In this document: positions 1 through 11,865 of the stretch, piece by piece
Numbering within the stretch: position 1 is the stretch's first letter
Layout of the letters: each line of letters starts with the position of its first letter
Assembly (NCBI GenBank): GCA_039654915.1
Contig: CM077595.1
Span: 88,329,501-88,393,500, forward strand
DNA: 64,000 bases
Direction of reading: 5' to 3'
From: Aquilaria yunnanensis
Lineage: Eukaryota; Streptophyta; Magnoliopsida; Malvales; Thymelaeaceae
The notes under the pieces: generated by a model
What the model saw: the letters and a program-made list of their open reading frames with translations, nothing else
Told to the model about the DNA's origin: nothing
Database searches by the model: none
Translations under genes and position numbers: made by a program

Positions 1-2023
1 AAATGGGCAAAAATCTTTTCAAAAATTGATCTAAGGTTTAGATATTTCTAGATAAGGGTTAGGGAGGAAGATATCCCTAAGACTACGTTCAGGACTCGAT
101 ATGGACATTACGAGTATACAGTAATGTCATTCGGAGTTACAAATGCTCCTACAGTGTTCATGAATGCCATGAACAGGATCTTCAGTCCACATTTGGATAA
201 GTTTGTTGAGGTGTTCATTGACGATTTTTTGGTGTATTCAAAGTTACCACAAGAACATGAGGAACACCTTAAGATAGTTTTGCAAGTGCTGAAAGAAAAT
301 CAATATTATGCAAAATTATCTAAGTGCCAATTTTAGGCTGGAGAAATTCCTATTCTCGGGCATATTATCTAAGTGCCAATTTGTGCAGGAAAAGGCAATG
401 TGGTAGCTGACGCATTGAGCAGGAAATACACCGGGGTAATCCTTTCAAAGGATCAAGTGTCTAGTACCTCGGAAGGTATTTTAAAAGAGCAATTCTCAGT
501 TTTGCATGAGTTTTGGCAAACCTGGGAAGAAGCACAAGTGTGTGCTCTTGAGATCCAATCAGCATGGTTGGCTAAGGTTAAAACTGCTCAAAGTAAGGAC
601 CCTGATCTAAAAAAAATCTCAGGGGAAAAGAAGCATGGTACGGTATCGAAGGGGTTTCGGTACAAGGAAGGAATGTTACACTATGGAGAAAGGCTATATG
701 TGCCTAATGTAGATGAACTAAGGAAACAAGTTCTCCAAAAGGCACATAATAGTAAGTTAAGTATTTACCCAGGTGTTAACAAAATGTACCATGACTTAAG
801 GACACACTTTTGGTGGCCCAGACTTAAGAAAGATATCGCTGATCATGGAAGTAAGTGTCTTGCATGCCAAATGGTGAAAGTTGAACACCAAAAGCCTGCA
901 GGAACACTACAAAGCCTACCATTACCGAAAAGGAAGTAAAGGTCCATAACGATGGATTTCTTGGTAGGGCTACCAAGTACTAGAGACCAACATGACTCTG
1001 TGTGGGTAATAGTCGATAGGCTGACTAAGTCGGCTTATTTTATACCGATCAAGGTTACCTACACATTGGAAAAGTTAACGCAGTTGTATATAAAAGAAGT
1101 GGTGAGGTTACATGGCATCCGTGATCAAATAGTATCAGACCGAGATTAAGGTTTGTATCTAAATTTTAGATGTCTTTTCGAAAGGCATTAGGCACCAATG
1201 TGAGCCTAAGTACCGCATACCATTCTCAGACTGATGGCCAATCTGAAAGAGTAATACAAACCTTGGAAGATATGCTGAGAATGTGTGCCATGGACTTCAA
1301 GGGTGATTGGGATCGTTATTTACCACTTGTAGAATTTGCCTATAACAATAGCTACCAAACAGTTATAGGTATGGCACCATATAAAGCTCTATATGGGCGA
1401 AGGTGCATGACTCCCCATTGTTAGGCAGACTTGACAGACCAAATTTAAGTCGGACCTAAAATCATTGCTGAGACAACAGCAAAAATTAAATTGATCCAAA
1501 AAAGGATCAAAGCCGCCAATGATCGTAAGAAATATATGCAAACAGAAATAGGCAAAAACTAAGTTTTGACATAGGAGATAAAGTGTTATTGAAAGTTTCT
1601 CCTATGAAAGGGGTGACCAGATTTTGTCAAAGGAATAAACTTGCCCCAAGGTATATAGGCCCTTATGAAATCCTTGAAAAAGTAGGAAAAGTGGCTTATA
1701 AGTTGGCTTTACCGCCTTACTTATTGCACGTGCATAACGTGTTTCATATAAGTCTGTTAAGGAAATGTTTGACAGACCCGGGACAGGTGATAACTTCATC
1801 CTCAGTCCCAATAAGGGAAGACCTGACCTATGAAGAATTCCCAGTTGAAATTCTAGATAGGCAGGTAAGGAAGTTAAGAACCAAGTGGATACCTATGGTT
1901 AAGATCTTGTGGTCAAACCATATAGAAAAAGAAGCCATTTGGGAAACTGAGCAGGATATGCAAGTTCAGTATCCAAGAGAATTTGCTCAGTTACAGCAGA
2001 ATTTGGAGGACCAAATTTCATAA
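1..2023 (+). pseudogene. Ty3/gypsy chromovirus pol fragment (RT, integrase, chromodomain-like tail), degraded
   Basis: The window opens inside the reverse transcriptase (KIDLR-type start, then MSFGVTNAP and the catalytic [10 protein letters not shown] at about 215-255). RT breaks off near 360 and the reading resumes at the end of RNase H (NVVADALSRK, about 397-426), so roughly the RT thumb and most of RNase H are missing. Next come the integrase zinc region (about 730-890; CLACQ present, but the expected second His of the IHPG motif reads IYPG), the integrase core with D (MDF, 953), D (SDRD, about 1,137) and E (SERVIQTLED, about 1,240), and a C-terminal domain ending in a chromodomain-like stretch (WSNHIEKEAIWE, about 1,911-1,945). 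Stops and frameshifts lie at about 334, 939, 1,147, 1,422 and 1,560-1,580, so no polyprotein can be made. The order and tail match plant chromoviruses (Tekay/Del-like, inferred). gag and protease would lie left of the window. Confidence 0.93.
315..382. repeat. 19-bp direct repeat at the RT/RNase H deletion junction
   Basis: ATTATCTAAGTGCCAATTT occurs at 315-333, where it encodes the normal RT sequence (KLSKCQF), and again at 364-382. There it joins a short remnant of the next RT motif to the end of RNase H. The second copy looks like filler copied from nearby during repair of the deletion. Confidence 0.8.
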
Positions 2024-2034
2024 GGTGGGGAGAA

Positions 2035-4570
2035 TGTAACGGCTCTCAAAAAATCTGGACATAATTACTGAGGTAACTTCAGTTATTTTAGTAATTTAAT
2101 ATACTTAGAATATTTAATGCAAGCAAATTCTCGGTTTAATAAACTATAGTAGCTTAGAAAATTGATCATTTAAGTAAACCGGACCAAGAATGGCATTTTA
2201 GTCATTTCATATAGTGACCCATTTTTTATTTCACGGTTAGGTCGAGGATGGAAATTTATTAAATTTAAGGTATCACGATTTTTTTCGTGATTCCCATTCT
2301 ACCCTAGTGAAATTGTGACTCGACTAAATTGTCTGTGAATGATTTTTATGTAACCTTCAAAAGTATCAGGCCTAAATTGCACGTCTATCAAAGCTGAGGA
2401 TTGGGCGTGTAATTAAGGTAACGAAGGATTCAGGGGCAAAATAATTCCAATTTTGGTCCTAAGTTTTCTGGGAGGTTCTGGATAAGTCCCCAACGTACTA
2501 TTGTGTACAAAGGAGGCACCATGTGCGTGGCATGTGCAATTAAAGCCTACATGAGTTAACTTCTCATTAATTGCTCGGCCAACTTCTCCCACAAGTTCTA
2601 GACCACCCGAGAGCACTCTCTCCTCTTCAAAACTCCATTGCTTACCAAATCCAAGCTCTAATCCATCAAATCCAAGCATAATTAAGCAAATTTTTGAAGG
2701 AAAATCAAGTATGAGGCCATCCTATGCTTGAATTTCAAGCTATTTGTTCAAGTAAATTCTGTTTTGTTCTTCCCCTATTTTTGACCTTCATAAGGCTTTG
2801 TAATTGCTGGATCTATTGATTTGAGCTTAGTTCTTGTTTGTTTTTTAAGGGGAAAACAACAAGAAAAGCTTGGAAATTAAGCTTAAGTAAGAAAGGTAAG
2901 AACTAATTCAATTTTTCTTATTTTTGATTAATTCCAGAATTTTTGTGGGTTTATAAATCTGGAATTAAGTGTGTTATAATCAGTTTTTGTTAGCTTGTGA
3001 AGGCAAAAATACGTTTAAAACCCATTTGAACCAAGTTATTGAAAGAAGGCTAAAAGCCTAATTATTTGTTGATTCGGTTCGGATGTGTCCAGATTTTTTG
3101 GGTTATTTGTGCTGAAAAACGGTTCGATTTAATGTGTTTATATTGGTTCTTAGTTGATTATAAGAGAAATAATCAATAGGAACCTAGATTTTTCGGTCTT
3201 AGAGTTGAAAGGATACAACACCAAAACCAATGTTGTTGTGTGTTGAGTAAATGGCCAATTAATTGGAATTCATTGAGAAGGTTATTCCTAACCATTTAAA
3301 CCATAAGGATGTTGTAATGTTGTCCTAATTATGGTTTATTTATGTAGCTAAATGATCAATTAAAAGAGAAATACTCAAGCTACTATAAAGGTATAAAGAA
3401 GAATACAAAACCGAGACCATAAGGACACTGAAGTTGGTGTTTGCTGACATTAATTATTCAAGGTAAGGGATTTTAAGTTCAAGTTTAAATTGATGCATTA
3501 TGAATTTTTCTACAATGCATTAATTAAGGGAGTAAGAGGTGGACAAGAAGTGGCTTAAGGATAAATAGTCCTTAAGTAAGTATACAGGGTATTAAGTATT
3601 CAAAATGAGCTTTGATGCTCAAGAGTACCTTAGCTAAGCTACCAAGCTTAGTAAGAATGAGCCACCAAGAACTCTTGTATAATGTGAATAAGGGCAAGTA
3701 ATGGCAAGCCAAACTTGCTAAGGCAAGAGTTAAGCTCTTGTAAGAGTAAAGGAAGTAATGGCAAGCCAAGCTTGCTAAGGTATGAGTTAAGCTATTGTAA
3801 GAAGGACTAAGTTGAAGATGGGTTCCCCGCCAAAGAACCCGTACTAGTGGCCATTAGTCAAGACCTCATAACGTTTTGAGCTCACGTTAAGATGTGTATA
3901 TATGTTATATATGCTGGGTCCTAAAGTTTATTTTGCATGTATTTAATTCCTTACTGAGAATTTATGATTCTTACTCCCTTAAGTATCACATTGTGTAGAT
4001 ACTAGTAGTGCGAAACCTAACACCCACTAAAGGGTTGTTAAGCAAGGTTTTGGTGCAGGTACTTGAAATACCATGAATCTTTAATGATTCTAAGTTAATG
4101 GTTAGTAATATTATTGTACTAACTAAGTTATTTAAAATAGCCTTGACAAATACAGGCAAAGTGCACCAGGAGAAGTTGAACCTCTCATTTCTGGAGCTTC
4201 TGTGCTTAGCTGGGAGTTATCTTGATAATCTCAGACTTTGTACATATTGGGTACTCAGGTACCAAGGAAATGCCTATAGTTTGACAAGTTTGTGCATAGA
4301 CTTATTTAGCGTATATGTCTGTATATACACTGTGGTTGCTTATGGATGTACTTAAGTTAAGTGATATGTGTACATAAGCTAATGCTTGGAAGTTTAAATA
4401 AATATGTTTATATGACTTCGGCATGTCTTTCAAGTGTTAAATGAATGCCGAAGTTAAGCACGCAAGTATTAGCTTAGCCATTTGCAACTAAGAGCAGGAA
4501 TACTAAATCCTGATTATCCTAAGATCCTGGGAACACCCTATATCAGGATAAGTGATGAGGTTCCCTCACA
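2035..4570 (+). mobile_element. 3' LTR of the Ty3/gypsy element
   Basis: A purine-rich tract (GGTGGGGAGAA, 2024-2034) follows the integrase stop and is immediately followed by TGTAACGGCTCTC, the TG start expected for an LTR. The right end is placed at TTCCCTCACA (4,570), giving a CA terminus and a length of about 2.5 kb, in the range of Tekay/Del-type LTRs. The start is well supported. The end is inferred, because the matching 5' LTR is outside the window and no target duplication can be checked. No coding region is visible inside. A spaced direct repeat lies at about 3,696-3,801. Confidence 0.75.
3696..3801. repeat. Two-unit direct repeat inside the gypsy LTR
   Basis: About 49 bp starting AAGTAATGGCAAGCCAA recurs 57 bp further on (3,696-3,744 and 3,753-3,801) with a few mismatches. 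It is probably a local duplication in the LTR. Confidence 0.75.
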
Positions 4571-7075
4571 AATATACTTGATAATCAAAACTATTAATTA
4601 GGATTCTAAAGAAGAGTATATCTCTCAAGTAAAAACAACTAAATAGACTATAGACCACACCATCCTTCATATGATATAAAGTATTAAAATTGACTTTCTT
4701 AACTTTTAATAGATATCATCAAGGGTCCAAAACTTATGGAGGGAAAAGAGATCCTTGGACCATTGGCAAAGGCATAAGGTTAATTGTGCAACAACTTGAG
4801 AACATGGAAGTTAAATAGAATATGCACATTGAGAACTTACAAAATAAAACAATAAGAACTGAAGAGAAAATGCACTCTTTTATTTCATCTGAAATTAAAA
4901 GAAGTAAATAGACATAAATAACCTAAGTTAATTTAACTGCAATAAAGAAAATAATAAATAGTTGGCAAAATATAACAAAAGAAAGACAAATACATATAAC
5001 CATCTATTACTTTTAAGAATGAAAGATTTACTTTTGCTTCTCTTACTTTCTTTACCAACATGCAACCTTCTCCACTTGGTGTTTGAAATCTAATTATTGG
5101 AAACTAAAAAATGTAAATAAGGCAATACCTGTGGTTTTCAACAAAATGACAGTAAAAAAAAAGTAAAATGAGCAGATAAATGCAGTACAACTATTTATTT
5201 GAAATTGGATAAGTAAAACATAAAAATAACCTATTGATTTCGCACAGTTGATCTTGCAAAACCTAAGAGGAAAGAACTTCATAGCAACCAACCAAATATA
5301 CCTACCTTATTTGATCCTTGAAAACTTGATCTTCTAAAAAACCCAAGTCCTCAACTAACAACTCCCACCTAGATGTGAAAGTTAGACATCAACATTTCTT
5401 CAAGAATTTCATTAAATAGCTAATAAAAAACCAAAAAGAGAAGTTAAACCGAAACTCCAAATCACCTATTTCACTTCATCTTCTTCCTCTCGCTAGTGGT
5501 TGATATTGGTTTACCATCAAAGAACCATGACACATTGCATACAGAGAATGGGCTACTTCTATGACATTGGACAATTGTTGACCACCTATCTTTTTCTTGA
5601 TTGACCAATAGAGTACTCGACTCCTCCACTTTTAGGGTTTTCTCCTTGATGACAATGATGACTAGTTGTTAAGGTTAACCACGTTGGATAATCGATGGCC
5701 AGCCATCATTGTTTGGATTGACAAATAGAGAACTTGACTCCTTTGTTTCCCTTCTCCATGACAAAATGATAGGCTGAAACTCATGGTAAACGTGTGAGTT
5801 AAGGGGTAAAATTGGAAGGCAGAATGGGCCAACAAAAAACAAACTTTGGTTGGTAAAAAGTAAGTTAATATTAGCCTAAAATATGGGACTATTCATCAAC
5901 AATAACAAATGTTGGTATTTAGAATATAGTAATAATGTGTTTTTTGAGAATTAGTATGGGCCTTCACTCATGGGATAAGTTAAATATGCTCCCTACCCTT
6001 AATGTCTATATATATTTACATTCCAATACTACCTTTATAGTATAAAACAAGTGTTGACATATTAAATCTTGTATTTCCCTTAAAACTGAAGGTATATATA
6101 AGTTAAATACCAAATATGTACAAACTCGATATATAAAGGAAGTGAGGAATTTATATATATGATGTTGACATATATATAAATGAGATAACATATATGTTAC
6201 CAATATATTCAATGTTAAAGAAAAAAGTGTGAACACTTAAAATTTCGCTTCTTACAAAAATTAGATATATAAACAAATTGGATGACATACATGTAAGAAA
6301 CTCATTATACAAAACAAGTGATAAATATGTATAAAACATGTGAAACATATGAACAAATAAGATTAGAGAAATGTTATAGATATATTTAATTGTATATATG
6401 AGTTTAATATTTCATCCCCAAAATATATGTAAACGCATTAAAATATGTTTCCCGCCAAAATCAGAGATATACATAAATTAGGTGATAAATATGTATGAGT
6501 TTCAATATACAAATAAAATAAGAAACAATTCAAAAAATTAATGAGAAATATGTATAAATTTTGGAAGGCCTATGCACAAATGAAATTCTGAAAATTATTA
6601 TTAATATATTCAACTATATGCACTTTGAATATTTTCTTACATAATATTTTATATGCATATTAGACTTCAATTATTTAAATATTCAACTGCATGAGTTATT
6701 TCATAACTTGCACATATATTTTGTCTTATGTGTACTTAAATTCAAATTCATTTTAACATAATATATGTGTATAAATCATATGAAAAATATGCATCACCCT
6801 GACGTATAAAGAATATGAAAAATATGTATTAATTATGTGAGATATATATATAGATGAGATCATAACATAGATATGTATAAACTTATTTATGTACATGTGA
6901 TCTAATATCTTTACAAGTAAGATCATTGGAATCTGAATACACAAGTAAGGTCACTGATATGTAGAAAGAGTTTCAAATATATGCACAAAATATAACTTTA
7001 ACTCCATTACTCTACATAAACAATTTTTTTATTGAAGATTAAAGTTTGGGGCAAATTACAAATAACTAGAAAAAA
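4571..7075. other. Gene-free AT-rich intergenic DNA
   Basis: No coding region is supported. 6,000-6,950 is a very AT-rich tract of loosely repeated ATATGTATAAA / ACATATGAA motifs, a degenerate low-complexity repeat. Its small open frames on both strands are composition artefacts. Confidence 0.6.
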
Positions 7076-9570
7076 GATGGAAAAAAGTATAAATTTACCA
7101 TTAACGTGTTGACCATGGAACAATTTTGCCATCAAACTTTTTTTCATCTCAAATTTACCTTCTATGTTTTCTGTTGGAACAATTTTATCACTGAAGTAGT
7201 ACTTTAGAGTTTGAAACAAACTACTCAACCCATCAAGTCATCAACTAATGATAAGAATATTCCATGGGAGTAGAGAATATTCTTTAAAAAATGGAATTTT
7301 GTGGCATTTGATACTTAAAATGACAACTAACTCATCAAGACACTGTTGAAAATTTAGAAATGAAAAAATGTGCAAATTTACCATTTTCATTTTAGCTATA
7401 GAGCATTTTTGCCATTGATTTTTTTTTTTTGCCGCAAATTTGCTATTGACATTTTATGTTGGGAGTAAATTTATAAATCAAGGGTTGGGATGAATGAAGT
7501 GGGGATTAGGGGTTTAGGTGTACTACAAACTTCAAATTGACATTGTGTTTCATGAATTGAAATGAGATTCATGATCGGAGATGAGTTCATAAGGGAATTA
7601 GATGTTCAACTATGTTTTGATCCACTCATGGTATGGAATTGGATGGTCTAAGTTTAGACAGGCAGTGGCCGTAAAAATTCTCAGAAATTTCCATAAGAAA
7701 GAATGCAACTCCTACATACTTCAACTTGATCATTAGATTCATAAGCCTTGCTATTTTTTGTGAGAGGGTAAATAGCACTTATCGTCCTTGAACTAAGACC
7801 CATGTTCTGTATTCATCCCGAAATTACAAAATGTTACACCATTTATCTTGTCATTAATTGCAACTATTAAAATGGACAGAAAAAAAAAGTGAAAAGCTAA
7901 TGATGACCCTTGAAAACTTTTCATCTACCTTGGAACCTTGAAACTTTCCTTCTTAAAACTCTTGAGAATTCCATAAAACTTAGCCCTTACAGTTCAAACA
8001 ACTCTTCAAAAGACATAGCAAAAGCTTAGCAACAAAACAACTTCATATTTCCTAACTTCTCTTTTCCATAAGAAGAGAACTTAAAAAATCTTCATTGAAA
8101 ATGAAACTAAAACCTAACTTGCTACCTTGGGATAGTTCCTTGCTCCTAAATATAGTTAATTTTCCTTTTGGTCACTATCTCCAAATTAAGTTGAAAATTT
8201 AAAGACCTAAATTTTACCTAATTCTTTAAGCTAAAATTTTTTAAAAATAAGACAAAAAAACCAGTGTACCCAAAAGTAATTTTGTCTCTAAAGCAAACCT
8301 TTGTGCAGAAATTAGTAGATTTGGTCATTGAAGAACAAGTATTAGGTGCTTTGTCTTTGGGAGAGAATTAGACCCATCGAATAAAAATCCATTTACCGTT
8401 CACTCTGGTACAAGTTATATGCACCCACCGAGATCAAGGAATCCTTAGGAAGGACTTGCAAAGCTGGAAGCCTTGGCAGAGATGGAATTGTCACCAGCGG
8501 TAGTGGCTGTTGGCACTGTGGAAGAGGTCTGGCCAAAAGTAAAGTCTGAAGCAAATGACCGACCTTTATAACCATTTATAAAAGCTCCCCATTTTTTAGG
8601 AGTGGCTTATTCGGGACTAATTCTATGGCAGCTTATTCAACAACCAACGTGTGGCATCAGAACTGGATCAAGATATGGGAAAGAAATGATGCTTTCTTTG
8701 CAATTAGATGAGGAAAATGCATTGCTAGAGTCTATTCCTCTTTTGGGCTTATCTTTTATGCTCAAAATTATGGACAGGGGTTTGGCTAGTTTAGGGCAAG
8801 GGTGGTTCTTTGCGAGGTGCAAATATTTATAAGAATGCGAGGGGAAATGAAGCGAGTAGGTCGTCTATGGCTAGGAGTGGATGATCTGATCAGATAGGGG
8901 CAAATCGTCGAATTATAGGGATTTATGATATGAGATAGGAGAGATGAGTTTTGTTTTCGCTCACCACCTAGTCCTCCTTGGCGTCCAATTAGAATCAGCC
9001 CGTTTGAAGGCAAAAATGCTTAAGCTCCGGCCAAGGGTGCTTTTACTGCAGATTTGCCAATGATTAACAGGGAGCAAAATAATGCCTCAACTTAAGGGCT
9101 TGGAATTAATGGCGAAAGATGCAAGAACCGAATGGGCAAAAATGGTGGATGGTTAGGAGAAAATGGTTTCATTGTGAAATGTAAAAGTTTTGAGTTTTCG
9201 AAGGAAAATGAAAAGTTTTCAAAGGTTAAAACTAGTTTACCACCTTCATCAAGAAATAGCCAGAAAGACGTGAGTCCAACGAGGAAGGTCGGTCTGTAAC
9301 CAAAATCCATGGTGGTTCGGCTCAAGGATTTTGGTGCTTTCTTTCTTTATTGGGGAAGAATTGGCTGAAGTCTCAAATTCACATCACTCATCTGACTAAG
9401 CATTCTCTTTGCCATGTCAAATTTTCTATTAGCCACTGTAGCATTTTTAAGATCAAGTGGTAAAACTACTTTCACAAAAAATAAGGATGGTAAATTTAAG
9501 ATAAAAAAAAGTTTGATGATAAAATTTCTCTATAGCTAATACATCAGTGGTAAATTTATACTTTTTTCCA
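7076..9570. mobile_element. Putative Mutator-like (long-TIR) non-autonomous element
   Basis: About 90 bp at 7,076-7,165 (GGAAAAAAGTATAAATTTAC ...) recurs as an inverted copy at about 9,475-9,570, including the spaced blocks ATCAAACTTTTTTT and AAATTTACC. Long imperfect terminal inverted repeats around non-transposase DNA are typical of Mutator-like elements. A further arm-like block lies at 7,345-7,450, suggesting nesting. The interior (8,390-9,340) is richer in GC than its surroundings and has short open frames on both strands that I do not recognise. It could be captured host DNA. I could not define a 9-bp target duplication, so the exact borders are uncertain. Confidence 0.55.
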
Positions 9571-10132
9571 AAAAATTGGAAGGTTAAAGCCATAATAAGT
9601 CCAATATTCCCTTTCTTCCTCCTAGCTCCTAAGTTGCAAACTTCAACAAGTTCTCCATTAAAGCTGCAACTCCCACAACCATAATTCCCTACTCTCTACC
9701 ATTGTCCTCATCACTATTAAAAATTTTATACCTTACTTTAAATTTAATTCGACATATGCACAAAGCTTTATTTGATGGGGATACTGATCTGGATCCTCAA
9801 AATCAGGTGCTTTAAAAGCTACGCCAACATCCACTAATTCTTCAATCAACAAAGTTTTGGAACTTATTTGAGAGGCCAGCTAGCAAGTTCAATAATTCAT
9901 AAAAACTAGATCCTAGACACCTATTGGAGCATCCTAAAGTAGTGGTTGTAACAGGTGATATAATTGGTGTCGTTTATGAAGCTTGGCTACCAAAGACGAG
10001 GTTCATGATTGGAGAAAAATAGAGGAGTTTAAAACTTTATCTATATATGCAATCAATGATCAAGGACATATAAGGAAATAGATTAAAAAATAATGGATAA
10101 AATAGTAATTTTGCACGTAGGACTTTTGTAAG
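9571..10132. other. Intergenic DNA, nothing recognised
   Basis: No gene, repeat or element boundary is visible apart from the 8-bp target duplication (10,125-10,132) of the following hAT element. Confidence 0.5.
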
Positions 10133-10970
10133 TAAGGATGATCATTTGATTTATTCAGTTTAAATAAAATCAAATTTATCAGTTTATTTGGTTTTCAATT
10201 TTAGGTGATAAAAAACTAAAATAACCAAACTAAGGTATTTAACCAAGTTCCAACCAAACCAAATCATTTTGATTCAGTTTTGGTTTAACCCAAAATAACT
10301 TAAAAATCATGCTTTAGGCTCCATGCTATTAGATTAATGGCAAGCTCAAGGCAACCTTACTCCTTTATTGTGTTGCTTTCCCTTTCCTTAGCACAACTGA
10401 TAATTCTTCATTGTTGTTTTTCTTGACTATTTTCAGATCCAGTGAATTTGGCCGTAAAGTCATAGTGTGCCATTTCTATATTGATTGCTGCCATTTAATG
10501 GCCGCAGCTGCCGGAGTCAATAATGCCATTGAGTGACTGTGGCTGATTCTTAAAACTAATGGTGAGGGACACCATTTAGTAGAAGGAACTGAAGACAATG
10601 AAGAGGAAGAATGGATTGAAGATGAATAAGTTGATGGGATGATTAATGAGAAAGGTGAGATTGAGGTGAGCAGTTAGCAAGTGCCGTGAGAGATGTTGGG
10701 ACTTAGGGTACATATGATATAAGGTGTTGGTTACAGTTATAAGTAAATTGGGCTAGGGCTAGGCTAGGAAAATTCCAAATATAACAAGGATAAATTCAGT
10801 TATTTTGATTACTAAAATAACCAATACTATCCACCAAAATTGAACCAAAACCAAATTTTTGTATTTGATTTCAACAAAATCAAACTTAAAAACTAAATTA
10901 ACTGAACCAAAATTTTTAATTAATTCAATTTTTTAATTTTTTCAGTTTAAATTGAAAAATGATCACCCTA
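10133..10970. mobile_element. Non-autonomous hAT-type transposon
   Basis: The element is 838 bp with imperfect terminal inverted repeats (left TAAGGATGATCATTT; right end, reverse complemented, TAGGGTGATCATTTTT). It is flanked by an exact 8-bp direct duplication TTTGTAAG at 10,125-10,132 and 10,971-10,978, the hallmark of the hAT superfamily. Both arms are rich in CCAAACC / GGTTTGG-like motifs (about 10,160-10,300 and 10,790-10,950). The middle (10,320-10,780) has no recognisable transposase, so it would depend on an autonomous relative. Confidence 0.85.
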
Positions 10971-10978
10971 TTTGTAAG

Positions 10979-11632
10979 GTCAAATATATTTTTACCTTCC
11001 ATCGCCATTTGCTTGTTATCCTTTTTTCTTTCTCTCTCATTTCAATTTATCAACAAATTAACCTTATTCCCCTTCTCAATTTTTTACCCACTTCACTAAA
11101 TCTTCTATAATTTGACTACAAGACGCTACATCTAAATTGAAACTAATCAACTATTACAATGAATTAAACCTATAAGTCGTTCAAGTGGTTGGATAATGGC
11201 AAATCCAAGCGTGACAATTCGGGTGATAGTTTACCATAACGGTCAACGATTGCATCAGTTCTTTGATGCCATCTCAGCTATAGTAATAGAGGCAGTAATG
11301 GTGGTGTTCGCCAAATAGAATAAGTTTGTTTTCCAAAACCAATGTCTTCTCTAAGGAATTCTTAAATTCTCATTTCTCAACTATTTATTCTTAAAGCTAC
11401 ACAAAATTGTGGAAACTTGTTTAAATTACAATTTTATCATGAAATTGGCTTTTCCAACTATTCTTTTTTAAGAAACAAGAGACATCAAATTTAGAAGGAA
11501 AGGTAAAAAGGTAAAGGTTATGGAAAAGGTAGCTAGCACTAATCATGTTAATATTAGGTTTTACCTTCTTCAAAATTGGAATAAAAAGTATCCTCCAAAA
11601 GTTATTCCACAAAATAGTGCTAAGCATTACTT
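10979..11632. other. Intergenic DNA, nothing recognised
   Basis: Ordinary AT-rich sequence. The only long frame, on the minus strand at 11,421-11,627, has no recognisable motif. Confidence 0.5.
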
Positions 11633-11652
11633 CAACATCTCAATTAGGTTGT

Positions 11653-11845
11653 GCTTTTTTTTTTGGTAATAAAAAACAAAAAAAGATGAACATAGTTAAG
11701 GGAACATAGAGACAACAATATTATGAACAAGGGAAACCTAAGATCTTGGGACCATTATCACGTGGCATCGATCCATAAAATTCATTAGGAGAAGCATGTG
11801 TTGCAATAAATTTGCAATAATAATGTTGATTGTGAGGGTGTCAGA
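11653..11845 (-). mobile_element. Small poly(A) retroposon with 20-bp target duplication
   Basis: A 193-bp insert lies between two exact copies of CAACATCTCAATTAGGTTGT (11,633-11,652 and 11,846-11,865). Its left edge is a T-run (11,655-11,664), i.e. a poly(A) tail if read on the minus strand. Long target duplications plus poly(A) indicate target-primed insertion by LINE machinery. No tRNA-like A/B boxes are seen, so a 5'-truncated LINE end or a retroposed transcript is more likely than a classical SINE. Confidence 0.72.
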
Positions 11846-11865
11846 CAACATCTCAATTAGGTTGT

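Noticed and set aside
5094..7228. Several minus-strand frames of 60-90 codons
   Set aside because: They lie in very AT-rich, repetitive DNA, with compositions rich in Ile, Tyr, Phe and Leu. No motif, no splice context.
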